Below, one piece after another: positions 35,810 to 44,138 of a stretch of DNA of 64,000 nt (position 1 is its first letter; each line of letters begins with the position of its first letter). Source of the stretch: DTHT01 sp037444625 (GTDB lineage Bacteria; Acidobacteriota; Terriglobia; Bryobacterales; Bryobacteraceae); assembly GCA_037444625.1 (NCBI GenBank), contig JBBIMA010000016.1, positions 4,322 through 68,321 of the forward strand. The letters are read 5' to 3'. The position numbers were made by a program, and so were the translations under genes. A model generated the notes under the pieces. That model was not told the origin of the DNA. It did no database searches and was given only the letters and a program-made list of their open reading frames with translations.

Positions 35810-36570
35810 CGCCCGCCTCCCGGCCGTGCCGGATCGCCCCGCTCGGCTCGCTGCACCTCCCGCCGGCGGTTGGTCAGCCACCACAGCCCGGCCATCACCA
35901 GCGCAGCCGCGCCGCTCAAGGGAGGAACCTGCGCCAGCACCCGCTGCGTCAACCGCGGCAGCGGCTCCTCGGGGAGGTTCTCCGGCAGGCCCAGCAGCCG
36001 GAACGGAACGGGCGAAAGGTACAGCACGGAGGTGCCGCCGGCCTCGCGCTCCCCGTAAATCCGGGGTACGTAGCTGCCCGGCGCGGCCTCCAGACGGGCG
36101 CGCGCCAGCGCCAGCAGCGCCTCGCGCTCGCCGCAAGTTGTGGCGCCCGTGGGGCAAACCTCCGCGCAGGCCGGCAGCCCGCCCGAGCGGATTCGCTCGG
36201 CGCAAAAGGAGCATTTGCTCAGCCGCGGGGCCGGGCTGTTCCACTCGTAGCGGGGAGCATCGTAAGGACACGCCTGGAGGCAGTAGCGGCAACCCATGCA
36301 GATCGAAGGGTCGTATACCACCGGCCCCTCAGGCGTCTTCCTCAGTGCGCCCACCGGACAGACCGACACGCAGGCCGGATCCAAACACTGCATGCACAGC
36401 CGCCGGTAATAAACCTCGCCCCGCCGGCCGACCAGCTTGCGCAAGACGGTGAATTTCCCCTCGGCCGGGCCTTCGCCGCAAGCCTGCGGCAGTTCGTTTG
36501 CCTCGGCACAGGCCGCCAGGCAGGCGCCGCAACCGGCGCAGCGCGTGACGTCCAGCAACAGAGCGCGCAT
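35806..36570 (-). CDS. HybA-like periplasmic or membrane-anchored ferredoxin subunit
   Basis: 254 residues with four cysteine clusters of the DmsB/HybA family: CAGCGACLAAC, then CMQCLDPACVSVC, CMGCRYCLQAC and CSFCAERI with CAEVC. These bind up to four [4Fe-4S] clusters. The C-terminus has a single membrane helix (PLSGAAALVMAGLWWL) as in HybA. No Tat or Sec signal is visible at the N-terminus, unlike typical HybA, so the side of the membrane is uncertain. It lies between the GcvH-like and HybB-like genes. Confidence 0.9.
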   Translation of the reverse strand: MRALLLDVTRCAGCGACLAACAEANELPQACGEGPAEGKFTVLRKLVGRRGEVYYRRLCMQCLDPACVSVCPVGALRKTPEGPVVYDPSICMGCRYCLQACPYDAPRYEWNSPAPRLSKCSFCAERIRSGGLPACAEVCPTGATTCGEREALLALARARLEAAPGSYVPRIYGEREAGGTSVLYLSPVPFRLLGLPENLPEEPLPRLTQRVLAQVPPLSGAAALVMAGLWWLTNRRREVQRAERGDPARPGGGR

Positions 36571-36579
36571 CGGCCGGCC

Positions 36580-37242
36580 TCAGCACAAGAAGAACCGCTC
36601 GGTCAGCTCCCGCCATCGGGCGGGCGGCAGCTCGGCGCCCAGCTCCCGCCGAACCAGACCCCCGTCCAGCGCCGTGACCATGGCGGCGGGCGAAAGCGCC
36701 TGGCGCAGCTCGGCCACCGCCCACTCCATCCAGCGCCGCGCCAAAGCCCCGGAGAGCAGGTTGCGGAGGCTGACCTCGACGTCCGGCGAAAACACCTCCA
36801 GCAGCCAGCCGCCATGGTAGGGATCCTTCAGCGCCAGGGAGGGATCCTGGGCCAGCTTGTCGTTGACCGCCACGATCTCGCCTTCCACAGGGGCGAGCAT
36901 GGCTGCCGGTCCGTGAGCCGTATGTATGGTCCACCCCTTCTCGCCCTGGCGCACCCAGCGGCCTCGCGGCGGCGTCTCGACCCGCTCGATGCGCCCCAGC
37001 AGGCTGGCGGCGAACTCGTCCAGGCCGATCCGGATCCGCCCGTGCCCCAAGTGCAGGGCCCAACTATGACCCGGATGGTAATGAAGAGCCTCGGGCAGGG
37101 TGACGCCGGCCACCACGGGCGCCGACGCCGGCGTTGGCGCCTGGGGGACCTCGGCGACGCGGAACCGGTATTTCTCGCGATGCAGGAGAACGTCAACCAA
37201 GATGAACGTTGCGAAAGTCGCCAGCACTAGGATCGCTACCAT
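36580..37242 (-). CDS. Membrane-anchored GcvH-like protein without lipoyl lysine
   Basis: 220 residues from the ATG at 37242, preceded by GGAGG. Residues 1-20 are an N-terminal membrane anchor (MVAILVLATFATFILVDVLL). Residues about 54-155 follow the glycine-cleavage H-protein fold: HPGHSWALHLGHGRIRIGL, then LAPVEGEIVAVNDKL and DPYHGGWLLEVFSPD. The lysine that carries lipoate in GcvH is replaced by His110 (TIHTAHGPAAML). It therefore cannot be lipoylated at the normal site and presumably serves a structural or metal- or heme-related role. It is first in the operon with HybA-like, HybB-like, heme kinase, regulator and metzincin genes. Confidence 0.8.
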   Translation of the reverse strand: MVAILVLATFATFILVDVLLHREKYRFRVAEVPQAPTPASAPVVAGVTLPEALHYHPGHSWALHLGHGRIRIGLDEFAASLLGRIERVETPPRGRWVRQGEKGWTIHTAHGPAAMLAPVEGEIVAVNDKLAQDPSLALKDPYHGGWLLEVFSPDVEVSLRNLLSGALARRWMEWAVAELRQALSPAAMVTALDGGLVRRELGAELPPARWRELTERFFLC

Positions 37243-37385
37243 AATTAGGCGCCTCCATCACCGCCATCGGGGTGGCACGTCAAGGGCCGATTGCTGAGTT
37301 TTTCGTCAGGGCGCGGCAGATCACGGGTTTAGCCGGGCGCGGGTGGGCGGAGAACCTGCGGGTTGGCTCCGGGTGAGTTGCGTAA

Positions 37386-37401
37386 AGCAACAGGCGTGCG
37401 C
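37386..37401 (-). promoter_or_regulatory. Candidate sigma-54 promoter of the GcvH-like/HybA/HybB operon
   Basis: The minus strand reads GCGCACG, 4 nt, TTGCT. The -12 TTGCT and the 4-nt spacing match the sigma-54 consensus, but the -24 element has CG where GG is expected. It would start transcription about 130 nt before the ATG at 37242. It is supported mainly by the presence of an NtrC-type activator gene in the same operon. Confidence 0.3.
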
Positions 37402-37449
37402 CGCATAGCGCGGAAGTGATTAAAAATGAAAGGACGACCAGCCGGGTGG

Positions 37450-37475
37450 AAAGTGCTTCACCCATGCTGCACTTT
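37450..37475. promoter_or_regulatory. Candidate enhancer dyad between the two respiratory operons
   Basis: The perfect inverted repeat AAAGTGC (37450-37456) and GCACTTT (37469-37475), with a 12-bp spacer, lies in the 340-bp divergent intergenic region. It is about 50-90 bp behind the candidate sigma-54 site and about 75 bp before the Rieske -35. This is a likely position for the NtrC-type regulator to bind. A second small dyad (GTTGC/GCAAC) overlaps the candidate sigma-54 site. Confidence 0.4.
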
Positions 37476-37548
37476 TCATCGCGCGATGGCGCGCGGCAGC
37501 GCGGCGGGATTTGGCCAGTTTAGGAACTTAATACCTGAAAGGCCGAGG

Positions 37549-37577
37549 TTGACTGTTGCAATGAACAAGTGTAGGAT
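37549..37577 (+). promoter_or_regulatory. Sigma-70 promoter of the Rieske-cytochrome operon
   Basis: TTGACT (37549-37554), 17 bp, TAGGAT (37572-37577). The predicted start at about 37584 is one base before the ATG at 37585, so the mRNA is expected to be leaderless. This also decides between two in-frame ATGs (37561 lies inside the promoter). Confidence 0.65.
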
Positions 37578-37584
37578 TCATCAG

Positions 37585-38019
37585 ATGCCCCGGCCTTCTC
37601 GTCGCTCCTTCGCCAGTTGGCTGCTCAGCGGCGGCATCGCCGCTTCCCTGGCCTCCTTCCTCTATCCCGTGCTGCGTTTCCTCAGACCGCCTTCCCTTCC
37701 GGAGGCGCCAGTCAACGAGGTCGTCGCCGCCTCCGCTCAGCAGATGCCCCCGAATTCCGGCAAGCTGGTTCGCTTCGGCAGCAAGCCCGTCCTGCTCATT
37801 CGCGTCAATGAAACCGACTGGCGGGCCTACGGCGCCATTTGCACCCACCTGAACTGCACGGTCCAGTACCAGAGCGCCAGCCAGCAGATCTGGTGCGCCT
37901 GTCACAACGGCTTTTACGACCTGAACGGCAAGGTGGTCTCCGGGCCGCCGCCCCGGCCACTGGAGGAGTTCGTAGTGCGGCTCCGCGGCCAGGAGGTTGT
38001 CATCTCCCGGCGCGCCTGA
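37585..38019 (+). CDS. Rieske [2Fe-2S] protein of a cytochrome bc-type complex
   Basis: 144 residues starting at the ATG at 37585. The Tat signal PSRRSFASWLL with a following hydrophobic helix acts as membrane anchor, as in bc1/b6f Rieske proteins. The two ligand boxes are CTHLNC and CACHNG; the second normally reads CPCHG, so Pro is replaced by Ala. It should accept electrons from menaquinol at cytochrome b. It is first in an operon with cytochrome b and two multiheme cytochromes. Confidence 0.95.
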   Translation: MPRPSRRSFASWLLSGGIAASLASFLYPVLRFLRPPSLPEAPVNEVVAASAQQMPPNSGKLVRFGSKPVLLIRVNETDWRAYGAICTHLNCTVQYQSASQQIWCACHNGFYDLNGKVVSGPPPRPLEEFVVRLRGQEVVISRRA

Positions 38020-38034
38020 CGGGAGGATGCCGCG

Positions 38035-39138
38035 ATGCCAGTGACCGAAACCCCGCGCGTCGCCCGTCGCCTGGCCGGCTGGTTCGAGGAACGCCTCGGC
38101 GCCGATCGGATCCGCGAGTTCATCGCCCACAAGACCGTACCGGTGCACTCGGGGACCATCTGGTACTACTTCGGGGGCATGACGCTGTTCCTGTTTGCGA
38201 TCCAGGTACTGACCGGGATCCTGCTGCTGCTTTACTACCGTCCGACGGCCACCGAGGCCTACGAGAGCGTCCAGTTCATCGTCACCCGAGTGCAGTTCGG
38301 GTGGCTGATCCGCTCGATTCACAGTTGGTCGGCCAACCTGATGATTTTCACGGCCTTCGTGCACATGTTCAGCGTGGTTTTCCTGCGCGGCTGGCGCAGC
38401 CCGCGGGAGCTGACCTGGCTGAGCGGCATCGTGCTGCTGGGCCTGTCGCTGGGCTTCGGCTTCAGCGGCTACCTGCTGCCTTGGAACACGATCTCTTACT
38501 TCGCCACCAAGGTGGGGGCCGACCTGGCGGCCGCCACGCCCGTAGTCGGCCCGGCCCTGGCGCGATTCCTGCGCGGCGGCGACGATGTGACCGGGGCTAC
38601 TCTGACGCGCTTCTTCGGCTTCCACGTGGCGGTGCTGCCCGCGCTGACCACTGCGTTTCTGGCTCTGCATCTGGCTTTGGTCCAGCGCTTCGGCATCAGC
38701 ACGCCGCCCTGGATCGAGGAGCGCAACCGCCGCCAGGGAGCGCCGATCCCGCAGATGCCCTTCGCGCCGAACTTCCTGCTGCGCGAACTGATGGCCTGGT
38801 ACGGCGCGCTGGCTGTGCTGGGCGTGCTGGCGGCGCTGTTCCCCTGGCCCTTGGGCGAGAAGGCCGACCCGTTCGCGCCCGCCCCGGCGGGCATCCGGCC
38901 GGAGTGGTATTTCCTGGCGCCGTTCTACACTCTGAAGCTGCTGCCCAGCCACGTCTGGGTGCTGGAAGGGGAGCAGGCGGGCCTGATCGGCTTCGGCCTG
39001 CTGGCGATCTGGTGGACGGCCCTGCCCTTCTGGGCGGTGGACCGTCAGGGACGGGAGCGCACGCGGCTGCTGACCGGGGCGGGGGTCCTGCTGATCGCCT
39101 GGCTGTCCACTTTCTCCCTGTTGGGGTACTTCAAATGA
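38035..39138 (+). CDS. Cytochrome b of a Rieske/cytochrome b complex
   Basis: 367 residues, a full-length fused cytochrome b (b6 plus subunit IV regions). Heme histidines occur in HSWSANLMIFTAFVHMF and in HVAVLPALTTAFLALH. The Qo motif is PEWYFLAP. About eight transmembrane helices can be traced. It oxidises quinol at the periplasmic side and passes electrons to the Rieske centre and b hemes. Its stop overlaps the start of the nine-heme cytochrome gene (ATGA), so that cytochrome is probably a subunit in place of cytochrome c1. Confidence 0.95.
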   Translation: MPVTETPRVARRLAGWFEERLGADRIREFIAHKTVPVHSGTIWYYFGGMTLFLFAIQVLTGILLLLYYRPTATEAYESVQFIVTRVQFGWLIRSIHSWSANLMIFTAFVHMFSVVFLRGWRSPRELTWLSGIVLLGLSLGFGFSGYLLPWNTISYFATKVGADLAAATPVVGPALARFLRGGDDVTGATLTRFFGFHVAVLPALTTAFLALHLALVQRFGISTPPWIEERNRRQGAPIPQMPFAPNFLLRELMAWYGALAVLGVLAALFPWPLGEKADPFAPAPAGIRPEWYFLAPFYTLKLLPSHVWVLEGEQAGLIGFGLLAIWWTALPFWAVDRQGRERTRLLTGAGVLLIAWLSTFSLLGYFK

Positions 39139-40367
39139 GCCGAAGGCTTGTCTGGTTGCCGGCGCTGTTTCCCGCCTTGCTGGCCGCAGATTCCTGTCGC
39201 GACTGCCACAGCGCCCTGGAAGGCCCGCTGGGCGCCCCGGCCGCCGCGTTTGCCCGGGACGTCCACGCCCACCGGGGCTTCGGCTGCGCCGACTGCCACG
39301 GCGGCGACCCCGCTCAGGACGATCCCGCCCTCTCGATGAGCCGCGCCCGCGGCTTTCTGGGCAAGATCAGCCGCCTTCAGGTTCCCCGCCTCTGCGCGCG
39401 CTGTCATAGCGACGCCCGCCTGATCCACAAGTTCCGCCCGCAGCAGCGCGTGGACCAGTTCTCCCAATACTTGACCAGCGTGCACGGCAAGCGCTGGGCG
39501 GCCGGGGACGCGGCCGCGGCCAACTGCGTGGATTGCCACGGCGTGCATGGGATCCGCGAGGTGCGCGACGCCGAATCGCCCGTGCATCCGCTCAAGCTGC
39601 CTGCGACCTGCGCCCGCTGTCACGCCGACGCCGCCTACATGGCCCGCTACAGGCTGCCCACCAACCAATTCGAGGAGTACCGCCAGAGCGTGCACTGGGA
39701 GGCTCTGGCCAAGCGGCGCGACCCCTCCGCCCCCAGTTGCGCCTCTTGCCACGGCAACCACGGGGCTACACCGCCGCAGGTGTCCTCGGTGGCGGCCGTC
39801 TGCGGCTCCTGCCACGCCCTGTTGGAGGACCTGTATCGGCAGAGCCCGCACCAGCCGGTCTTCGCCGCCCTGGGCCGGGGAGGCTGTTCGGTCTGCCATG
39901 ATCACCACAGGGTGAGGCGGCCCTCGGTCGAGTTGCTGGCCGGGCCGCGCTCGGTCTGCGTCCAGTGCCACCAGGCGGGCTCGCCCGGCGCGGCCGCGGC
40001 GGCCGAAATGGCCCGCTTGATTCGCAGCCTCAATACCGAACTGGACCGCTCGGACGCCATCCTGGCCCAAGCAGCGCGCGACGGCATGGAGGTCTCCGAG
40101 GCGCAGGCCCGCCAGCAGGAGGGGCGCGAGGCGCTGGTGAAGGCTCGGGTGGCGGTGCACACGGCGCGCCTGGCGGAGGTGGCCGCCCGGGCCCGGGAGG
40201 GCCTGGCGATCGCGGCCCAAACCTATCGCGCCGGGCAGGACGCCTTGCGGGAACGCGATTTTCGCCGCTGGGGCCTGGCGGTCTCGCTGGCGGCCATCGC
40301 CCTGACGCTGGCCGGGCTGTGGCTGAGGATCCGAGCGCTCGAGCGCCCGCCTGCGGGGCGGCCATGA
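39135..40367 (+). CDS. Nine-heme membrane-anchored cytochrome c
   Basis: 410 residues. A signal peptide (LVWLPALFPALLAADS) precedes nine CXXCH motifs beginning at Cys 21, 51, 87, 131, 159, 202, 223, 251 and 275. The heme part ends near 285. A coiled-coil stretch (about 290-380) and a final transmembrane helix (WGLAVSLAAIALTLAGLWL) follow. It should reside in the periplasm attached to the membrane and take electrons from the Rieske protein. The arrangement resembles the multiheme partners in cytochrome complexes of anaerobic or metal-respiring bacteria. The exact acceptor is unknown. Confidence 0.92.
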   Translation: MSRRLVWLPALFPALLAADSCRDCHSALEGPLGAPAAAFARDVHAHRGFGCADCHGGDPAQDDPALSMSRARGFLGKISRLQVPRLCARCHSDARLIHKFRPQQRVDQFSQYLTSVHGKRWAAGDAAAANCVDCHGVHGIREVRDAESPVHPLKLPATCARCHADAAYMARYRLPTNQFEEYRQSVHWEALAKRRDPSAPSCASCHGNHGATPPQVSSVAAVCGSCHALLEDLYRQSPHQPVFAALGRGGCSVCHDHHRVRRPSVELLAGPRSVCVQCHQAGSPGAAAAAEMARLIRSLNTELDRSDAILAQAARDGMEVSEAQARQQEGREALVKARVAVHTARLAEVAARAREGLAIAAQTYRAGQDALRERDFRRWGLAVSLAAIALTLAGLWLRIRALERPPAGRP

Positions 40368-41473
40368 AATCGGGTTCGTTGGGCTGGCTGGTTTGGGAGG
40401 CGCTGGCCGGACTTTGTCTGGCGGGCGAGCCGCCGAGCACGGCCGAGTATTGCGGCCGTTGCCACCGCGCCATTCACGAGGCCTGGAAACAGTCGGCGCA
40501 CGCCCGCGCCATGGAGAGCCGGCTTTTCCAGGATGCCCTCGAACTGGCCGAACAGGATTTCGGGCCGCAGAGCCGCAAGCTCTGCCTGGGGTGCCACGCT
40601 CCGGTGGCGGTGCGTACGGGGGATCTGGCGCTGCGCCAGAAGGTGAGCTGGGAGGGGGTCACTTGCGAATACTGCCACTCGATGCGCGAAGTCGCGTTGG
40701 CGCCCGGCAATCCCCGGGCGCGGATCGAGTTCTCGCCAGTGAAAAGCGGGCCGCTCAAAGACGCGGTGTCAGGCGAGCACGGCGTCGAGTATTCGCCCTT
40801 GCACACCTCGGCCCTGGCCTGTGCGCCCTGTCACGAGTACAACAACGCCTTGGGTTTCCCGGTGCTCACCACCTTCAGCGAGTGGCGTGCGACTCAGGCG
40901 GCGGGCGCCGGGCAGCCGTGTCAGGCCTGCCACATGGACCGGGTGGCCGGCGAGGTGGTGGATCCGCGCATCCGGAGGGCGCGCGAGGCGCGCGTCAACC
41001 TGCACCTGATGCCCGGCAGCCACTCGATCGAGCAGTTGACGCGGACCATCACGGCCCGCCTGCTGGCCGCCCGGGAGGGCGATCAGTTGAAGGTCACCGT
41101 CCAGGTGGCCAACCGCCTGGCGGGCCATCGCGTGCCGACCGGCTCGCCGCTGCGCCATTTGCGGCTTGCCGTGAGCATGGAGGCTTATGACGGGCGCCGC
41201 TTGGAGGAGGAGCGGATCTATCGCCGCCTGACGGCCGACGCCCAAGGCCGCCCGCTGACCCTGGAGCATCTGGTGTTTGTGAAGGCCGCGAAGCTGCTGT
41301 CGGATACTCGCCTGGCGGCGGGAGAGAAACGTACGGAGGTCTTCCTGTTTCCACTGGCGGCGGGCGTCCCGGCCACCGTCAAGGCGTCGCTCACTTACTA
41401 CTACTCCCCGATGGCGCGCCAGGAAAGCCAGCAGCGGCTGACCTTCCTGACCTTGCAGCGGCTGGTGCGCTGA
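40364..41473 (+). CDS. Five-heme cytochrome c, cytochrome c554-like
   Basis: 369 residues. After a short signal-like N-terminus (LVWEALAGLCLAGEPP), five CXXCH motifs begin at Cys 30, 74, 101, 153 and 186, in the pattern of cytochrome c554/multiheme family proteins (YCGRCHRAIHEAW, TCEYCHSMR, CAPCHEYNNALG). The C-terminal 170 residues form a beta-rich domain (LKVTVQVANRLAGHRVPTG) that is common after such heme domains. The start overlaps the stop of the nine-heme cytochrome (ATGA). It probably carries electrons onward to a terminal acceptor. Confidence 0.9.
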   Translation: MKSGSLGWLVWEALAGLCLAGEPPSTAEYCGRCHRAIHEAWKQSAHARAMESRLFQDALELAEQDFGPQSRKLCLGCHAPVAVRTGDLALRQKVSWEGVTCEYCHSMREVALAPGNPRARIEFSPVKSGPLKDAVSGEHGVEYSPLHTSALACAPCHEYNNALGFPVLTTFSEWRATQAAGAGQPCQACHMDRVAGEVVDPRIRRAREARVNLHLMPGSHSIEQLTRTITARLLAAREGDQLKVTVQVANRLAGHRVPTGSPLRHLRLAVSMEAYDGRRLEEERIYRRLTADAQGRPLTLEHLVFVKAAKLLSDTRLAAGEKRTEVFLFPLAAGVPATVKASLTYYYSPMARQESQQRLTFLTLQRLVR

Positions 41474-41487
41474 GCGGAGCGGCCGGC

Positions 41488-43611
41488 TCAGCGGCCGACG
41501 GCGTTCAGAGCCGCCAGGATGCGCTCGGGAGTCATCGGCAGGCGCAGCAGGCGCGCGCCCACGGCGTCGAAGACGGCGTTGGCCAGCACCGCGCCCAGGT
41601 TGACGATGGGCGGCTCGCCGCAGCCGGAGGCGGGCGCTTCGGGGTTGTCAATCAGCACGGTTTCGATGCGCGGCATCCAGGAGAAGCGGGGGATGCGGTA
41701 GGTGTCGAAGTTGCGCTCCAGCACCTCGCCGCCGCGGAAGCGTACCTCTTCGCTGAGCGCATAGCCCAGGCCCATCATGATGCTGCCTTCCATCTGCTGG
41801 CGCGAGCCGTCGGGATTGACCACCAGACCCTGGTCCTGGGCGCAGACCACGCGCCGCACCTGGACTCGCCCGGTGGTGCGCTCGAGGGACACTTCCGCCG
41901 CCATCGCCACGTAGGTCCCCAGGTACAGGGCGCACGAAACGCCCACGCCGCGCCCGCTGGGCGCCCGGGCCGGCTTCCAGCCGAAGCGCGCAGCCGCCGC
42001 CTCGAGCACCCGCCGCATGCGCGCGTCGCTCAGGTGCCGCAGGCGGAACTCGACCGGATCGGCCCCCGCCCGCGCCGCCAGCGCGTCTATGTGCGATTCG
42101 CGGGCGAAGGTGTTGGTGTTGACCGAGGGCGCTCGCCAGGGACCCACCGCGAAGGGATGCATCCCCGCGGGATTGCCGCCGCTCCAGCCCCCCGCCGAGG
42201 TGGTGCGTTGGTGCGGAATGTCGTAGAATTGCCGCGCCTCGCGATCCCCCGCCCCGCAGACCTGGAAATCCCAGAGCACGATCCTGCCCCCGCCGTCCAG
42301 GCCGGCCCGCACGCGCACCACCGCCGCCGGGCGGAAGGTGTCATAGAAGAACTCCTCGGCGCGATCCCAAACCACCTGCACGGGCCGTCCGGTGAGCCTG
42401 GCCAGGCGGGCCGCCTCGATCGCCTGGCGCGAGGCGCTCTTGCCGCCGAAGCCGCCGCCCACGTAGGTCGTGATGACCCGCACGTTCTCGGCCGGCACGT
42501 TCAGCGCCTGGGCGATCTGCTGCTTCAAGGGGAAGGGGGTCTGGGTGCCCGCCCAGACCGTCACCTTCCCGCCCTCGATCCGGGCCGTGGCCGAATGGGT
42601 CTCCAGGGCGGCGTGGGCTACGTAGCCGTTCAAGTAGCGCGCCTCGAGGATGGCGGCGGAAAGCTTCTCACCTTGCGCGAGGTCGCCCGCCTCGTGCACC
42701 ACGCGCGCCGGCGGCGCGAACTTCAGCAGGTGATCGAAAATCGTGTCCTCGTCCACTTCCGCCGGCGGCCGTTCGAAGCGGGCCTGAATGGCCTGGAGGG
42801 CCTGTTCGGCCAGATCGCGGCGTTCGTGCAGCACGGCCACCAGATCACCGTCCCGCACCAGACGCGCGCCGGGCGTTTTCTCGGCCGCGGAGACGTCCAG
42901 CTGCTTGAGGACGGCACCGTGCGCGGGCGGCCGAAGGATGCGGGCGTGGAGCATCCCGGGCAGCAGGATGTCGCCCGCGTAACGGGCCCGGCCGGTGACC
43001 TTATCGAGCGCGTCCTTGCGCCTGGGCGAGCGACCGACGACGCGCAGGGCGGAAGGGGGTTTGAGGGGGACGTTCTCCAGGCGGCGCTCGATGCGTTTGC
43101 CTTGAACCAATTCGGCGTAGCTGACGCGCCGGTCGGCGTCCGCCCGGTCGGCGATCACCCCGCCGTTGACTTCGAGCCGTTCCAGGGGCGCCGCCAGCCG
43201 CTCGGCGGCCATGGCCAGCAGGGCCGCCCGCGCCTGGGCGCCGGCGGCGCGCAGCACCGGGCCGAACTGGCGGATGCTGAGCGAACCGAAGGTGCCCATA
43301 TCCCAGGGGCATTGGTCGGTGTCGCCCATGATCATGTCCACCGCCTCGAGGGCCACGTCGAGTTCATCGGCCAGAAGCTGAGCCAGCGCGGTCGTCGAGC
43401 CCTGTCCCAGCTCGACCTTGCCGACCAGGCAGGTGACCCGCCCGTCGGGGCCGATGCGCAGGTAAGCGTTGGGATCGCTGGGATAGCCGGGGCGGGCGGG
43501 CAGGCGCGCCGGCTCCTGTGCGGGCAGCAGCTCTTCGAGCGGAATAAGAATGAACAGGCCCGAACCGGCCAGGAACTCCCGGCGGTCGAGTCCGTGCGGA
43601 TCGGACTTCAT
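41488..43611 (-). CDS. Molybdenum hydroxylase large subunit (isoquinoline 1-oxidoreductase/xanthine dehydrogenase family)
   Basis: 707 residues from the ATG at 43611, overlapping the small-subunit stop (ATGA). A Tat signal (DRREFLAGSGLFILI) is followed by two aldehyde oxidase/xanthine dehydrogenase domains: VTGRARYAGDILLPGMLHARILRPP in the first, TYVGGGFGGKSASRQ for the molybdopterin site, and the catalytic glutamate in SGCGEPPIVN near the C-terminus. The enzyme hydroxylates aldehydes or N-heterocycles with water-derived oxygen. There is no FAD subunit next to it, matching the two-subunit periplasmic IorAB type. Substrate unknown. Confidence 0.92.
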   Translation of the reverse strand: MKSDPHGLDRREFLAGSGLFILIPLEELLPAQEPARLPARPGYPSDPNAYLRIGPDGRVTCLVGKVELGQGSTTALAQLLADELDVALEAVDMIMGDTDQCPWDMGTFGSLSIRQFGPVLRAAGAQARAALLAMAAERLAAPLERLEVNGGVIADRADADRRVSYAELVQGKRIERRLENVPLKPPSALRVVGRSPRRKDALDKVTGRARYAGDILLPGMLHARILRPPAHGAVLKQLDVSAAEKTPGARLVRDGDLVAVLHERRDLAEQALQAIQARFERPPAEVDEDTIFDHLLKFAPPARVVHEAGDLAQGEKLSAAILEARYLNGYVAHAALETHSATARIEGGKVTVWAGTQTPFPLKQQIAQALNVPAENVRVITTYVGGGFGGKSASRQAIEAARLARLTGRPVQVVWDRAEEFFYDTFRPAAVVRVRAGLDGGGRIVLWDFQVCGAGDREARQFYDIPHQRTTSAGGWSGGNPAGMHPFAVGPWRAPSVNTNTFARESHIDALAARAGADPVEFRLRHLSDARMRRVLEAAAARFGWKPARAPSGRGVGVSCALYLGTYVAMAAEVSLERTTGRVQVRRVVCAQDQGLVVNPDGSRQQMEGSIMMGLGYALSEEVRFRGGEVLERNFDTYRIPRFSWMPRIETVLIDNPEAPASGCGEPPIVNLGAVLANAVFDAVGARLLRLPMTPERILAALNAVGR

Positions 43612-44081
43612 CGCGCGCCTCCCTTGGCGGCCGCCTCTTCGATGGCCTGCACGATGCGCGGGTGCGAGCCGCAGCGGCAGAGGTTGTCCTCCATGGCGCG
43701 CAGGATTTCTTCGCGCGTGGGCCGGGGCGAGCGCAACAGCAGCGCGTAAGCGTTCATGATCATGCCCGGGGTGCAGAAGCCGCACTGGAAGGCATGGCGT
43801 TCGAGGAAAGCCTCCTGGAGGGGATGCAGGCGGCCGTCGCGCGCCAGTCCCTCGATGGTGACGACGCGCTTGCCGGCCACCGTCCCCACGGGCGTGGCGC
43901 AGGAGCGGACCGCCTCCCGCTCGACGATGACCGTACAGGCGCCGCAGAGGGCGGCGCCGCAGCCGAACTTGGTTCCCGTCAGGCCCAGGTCGCAGCGCAG
44001 GACCCAAAGCAGCATGCGCTGGTCATCGGTGAGGACCCGGACCGGTTTGCCGTTCAGGGTGAAGCTGATGGTTCGCTGCAT
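43608..44081 (-). CDS. Molybdenum hydroxylase small [2Fe-2S] subunit (IorA-like)
   Basis: 157 residues from the ATG at 44081. The plant-type [2Fe-2S] cluster motif is GTKFGCGAALCGACTV with the following Cys in AVRSCATPV. The second cluster is QCGFCTPGMIMNAY with NLCRCGSHPRI. It carries electrons from the molybdenum subunit to an external acceptor, probably a cytochrome. Co-translated with the large subunit; together they form the complete IorAB-type pair. Confidence 0.94.
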   Translation of the reverse strand: MQRTISFTLNGKPVRVLTDDQRMLLWVLRCDLGLTGTKFGCGAALCGACTVIVEREAVRSCATPVGTVAGKRVVTIEGLARDGRLHPLQEAFLERHAFQCGFCTPGMIMNAYALLLRSPRPTREEILRAMEDNLCRCGSHPRIVQAIEEAAAKGGAR

Positions 44082-44138
44082 AGGCTGAGAGCTAGGGGCG
44101 CCCTCCGGCATGATACATCGGCCGGCGGCGGGGCGGGG

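Noticed and set aside
34655..36570. NiFe hydrogenase operon
   Set aside because: HybA/HybB-like subunits are present but no large or small catalytic subunit or maturation gene occurs in the window.
37273..37288. Sigma-54 promoter on the plus strand (TGGCACG then GGGCC)
   Set aside because: The -24 is perfect but the -12 lacks TT, and it lies 300 bp from the Rieske start, which has a better sigma-70 promoter.
37839..39134. Long N-terminal extension of the nine-heme cytochrome frame
   Set aside because: That part overlaps the Rieske and cytochrome b genes in another frame. The true start at 39135 has a signal peptide and overlaps the cytochrome b stop.
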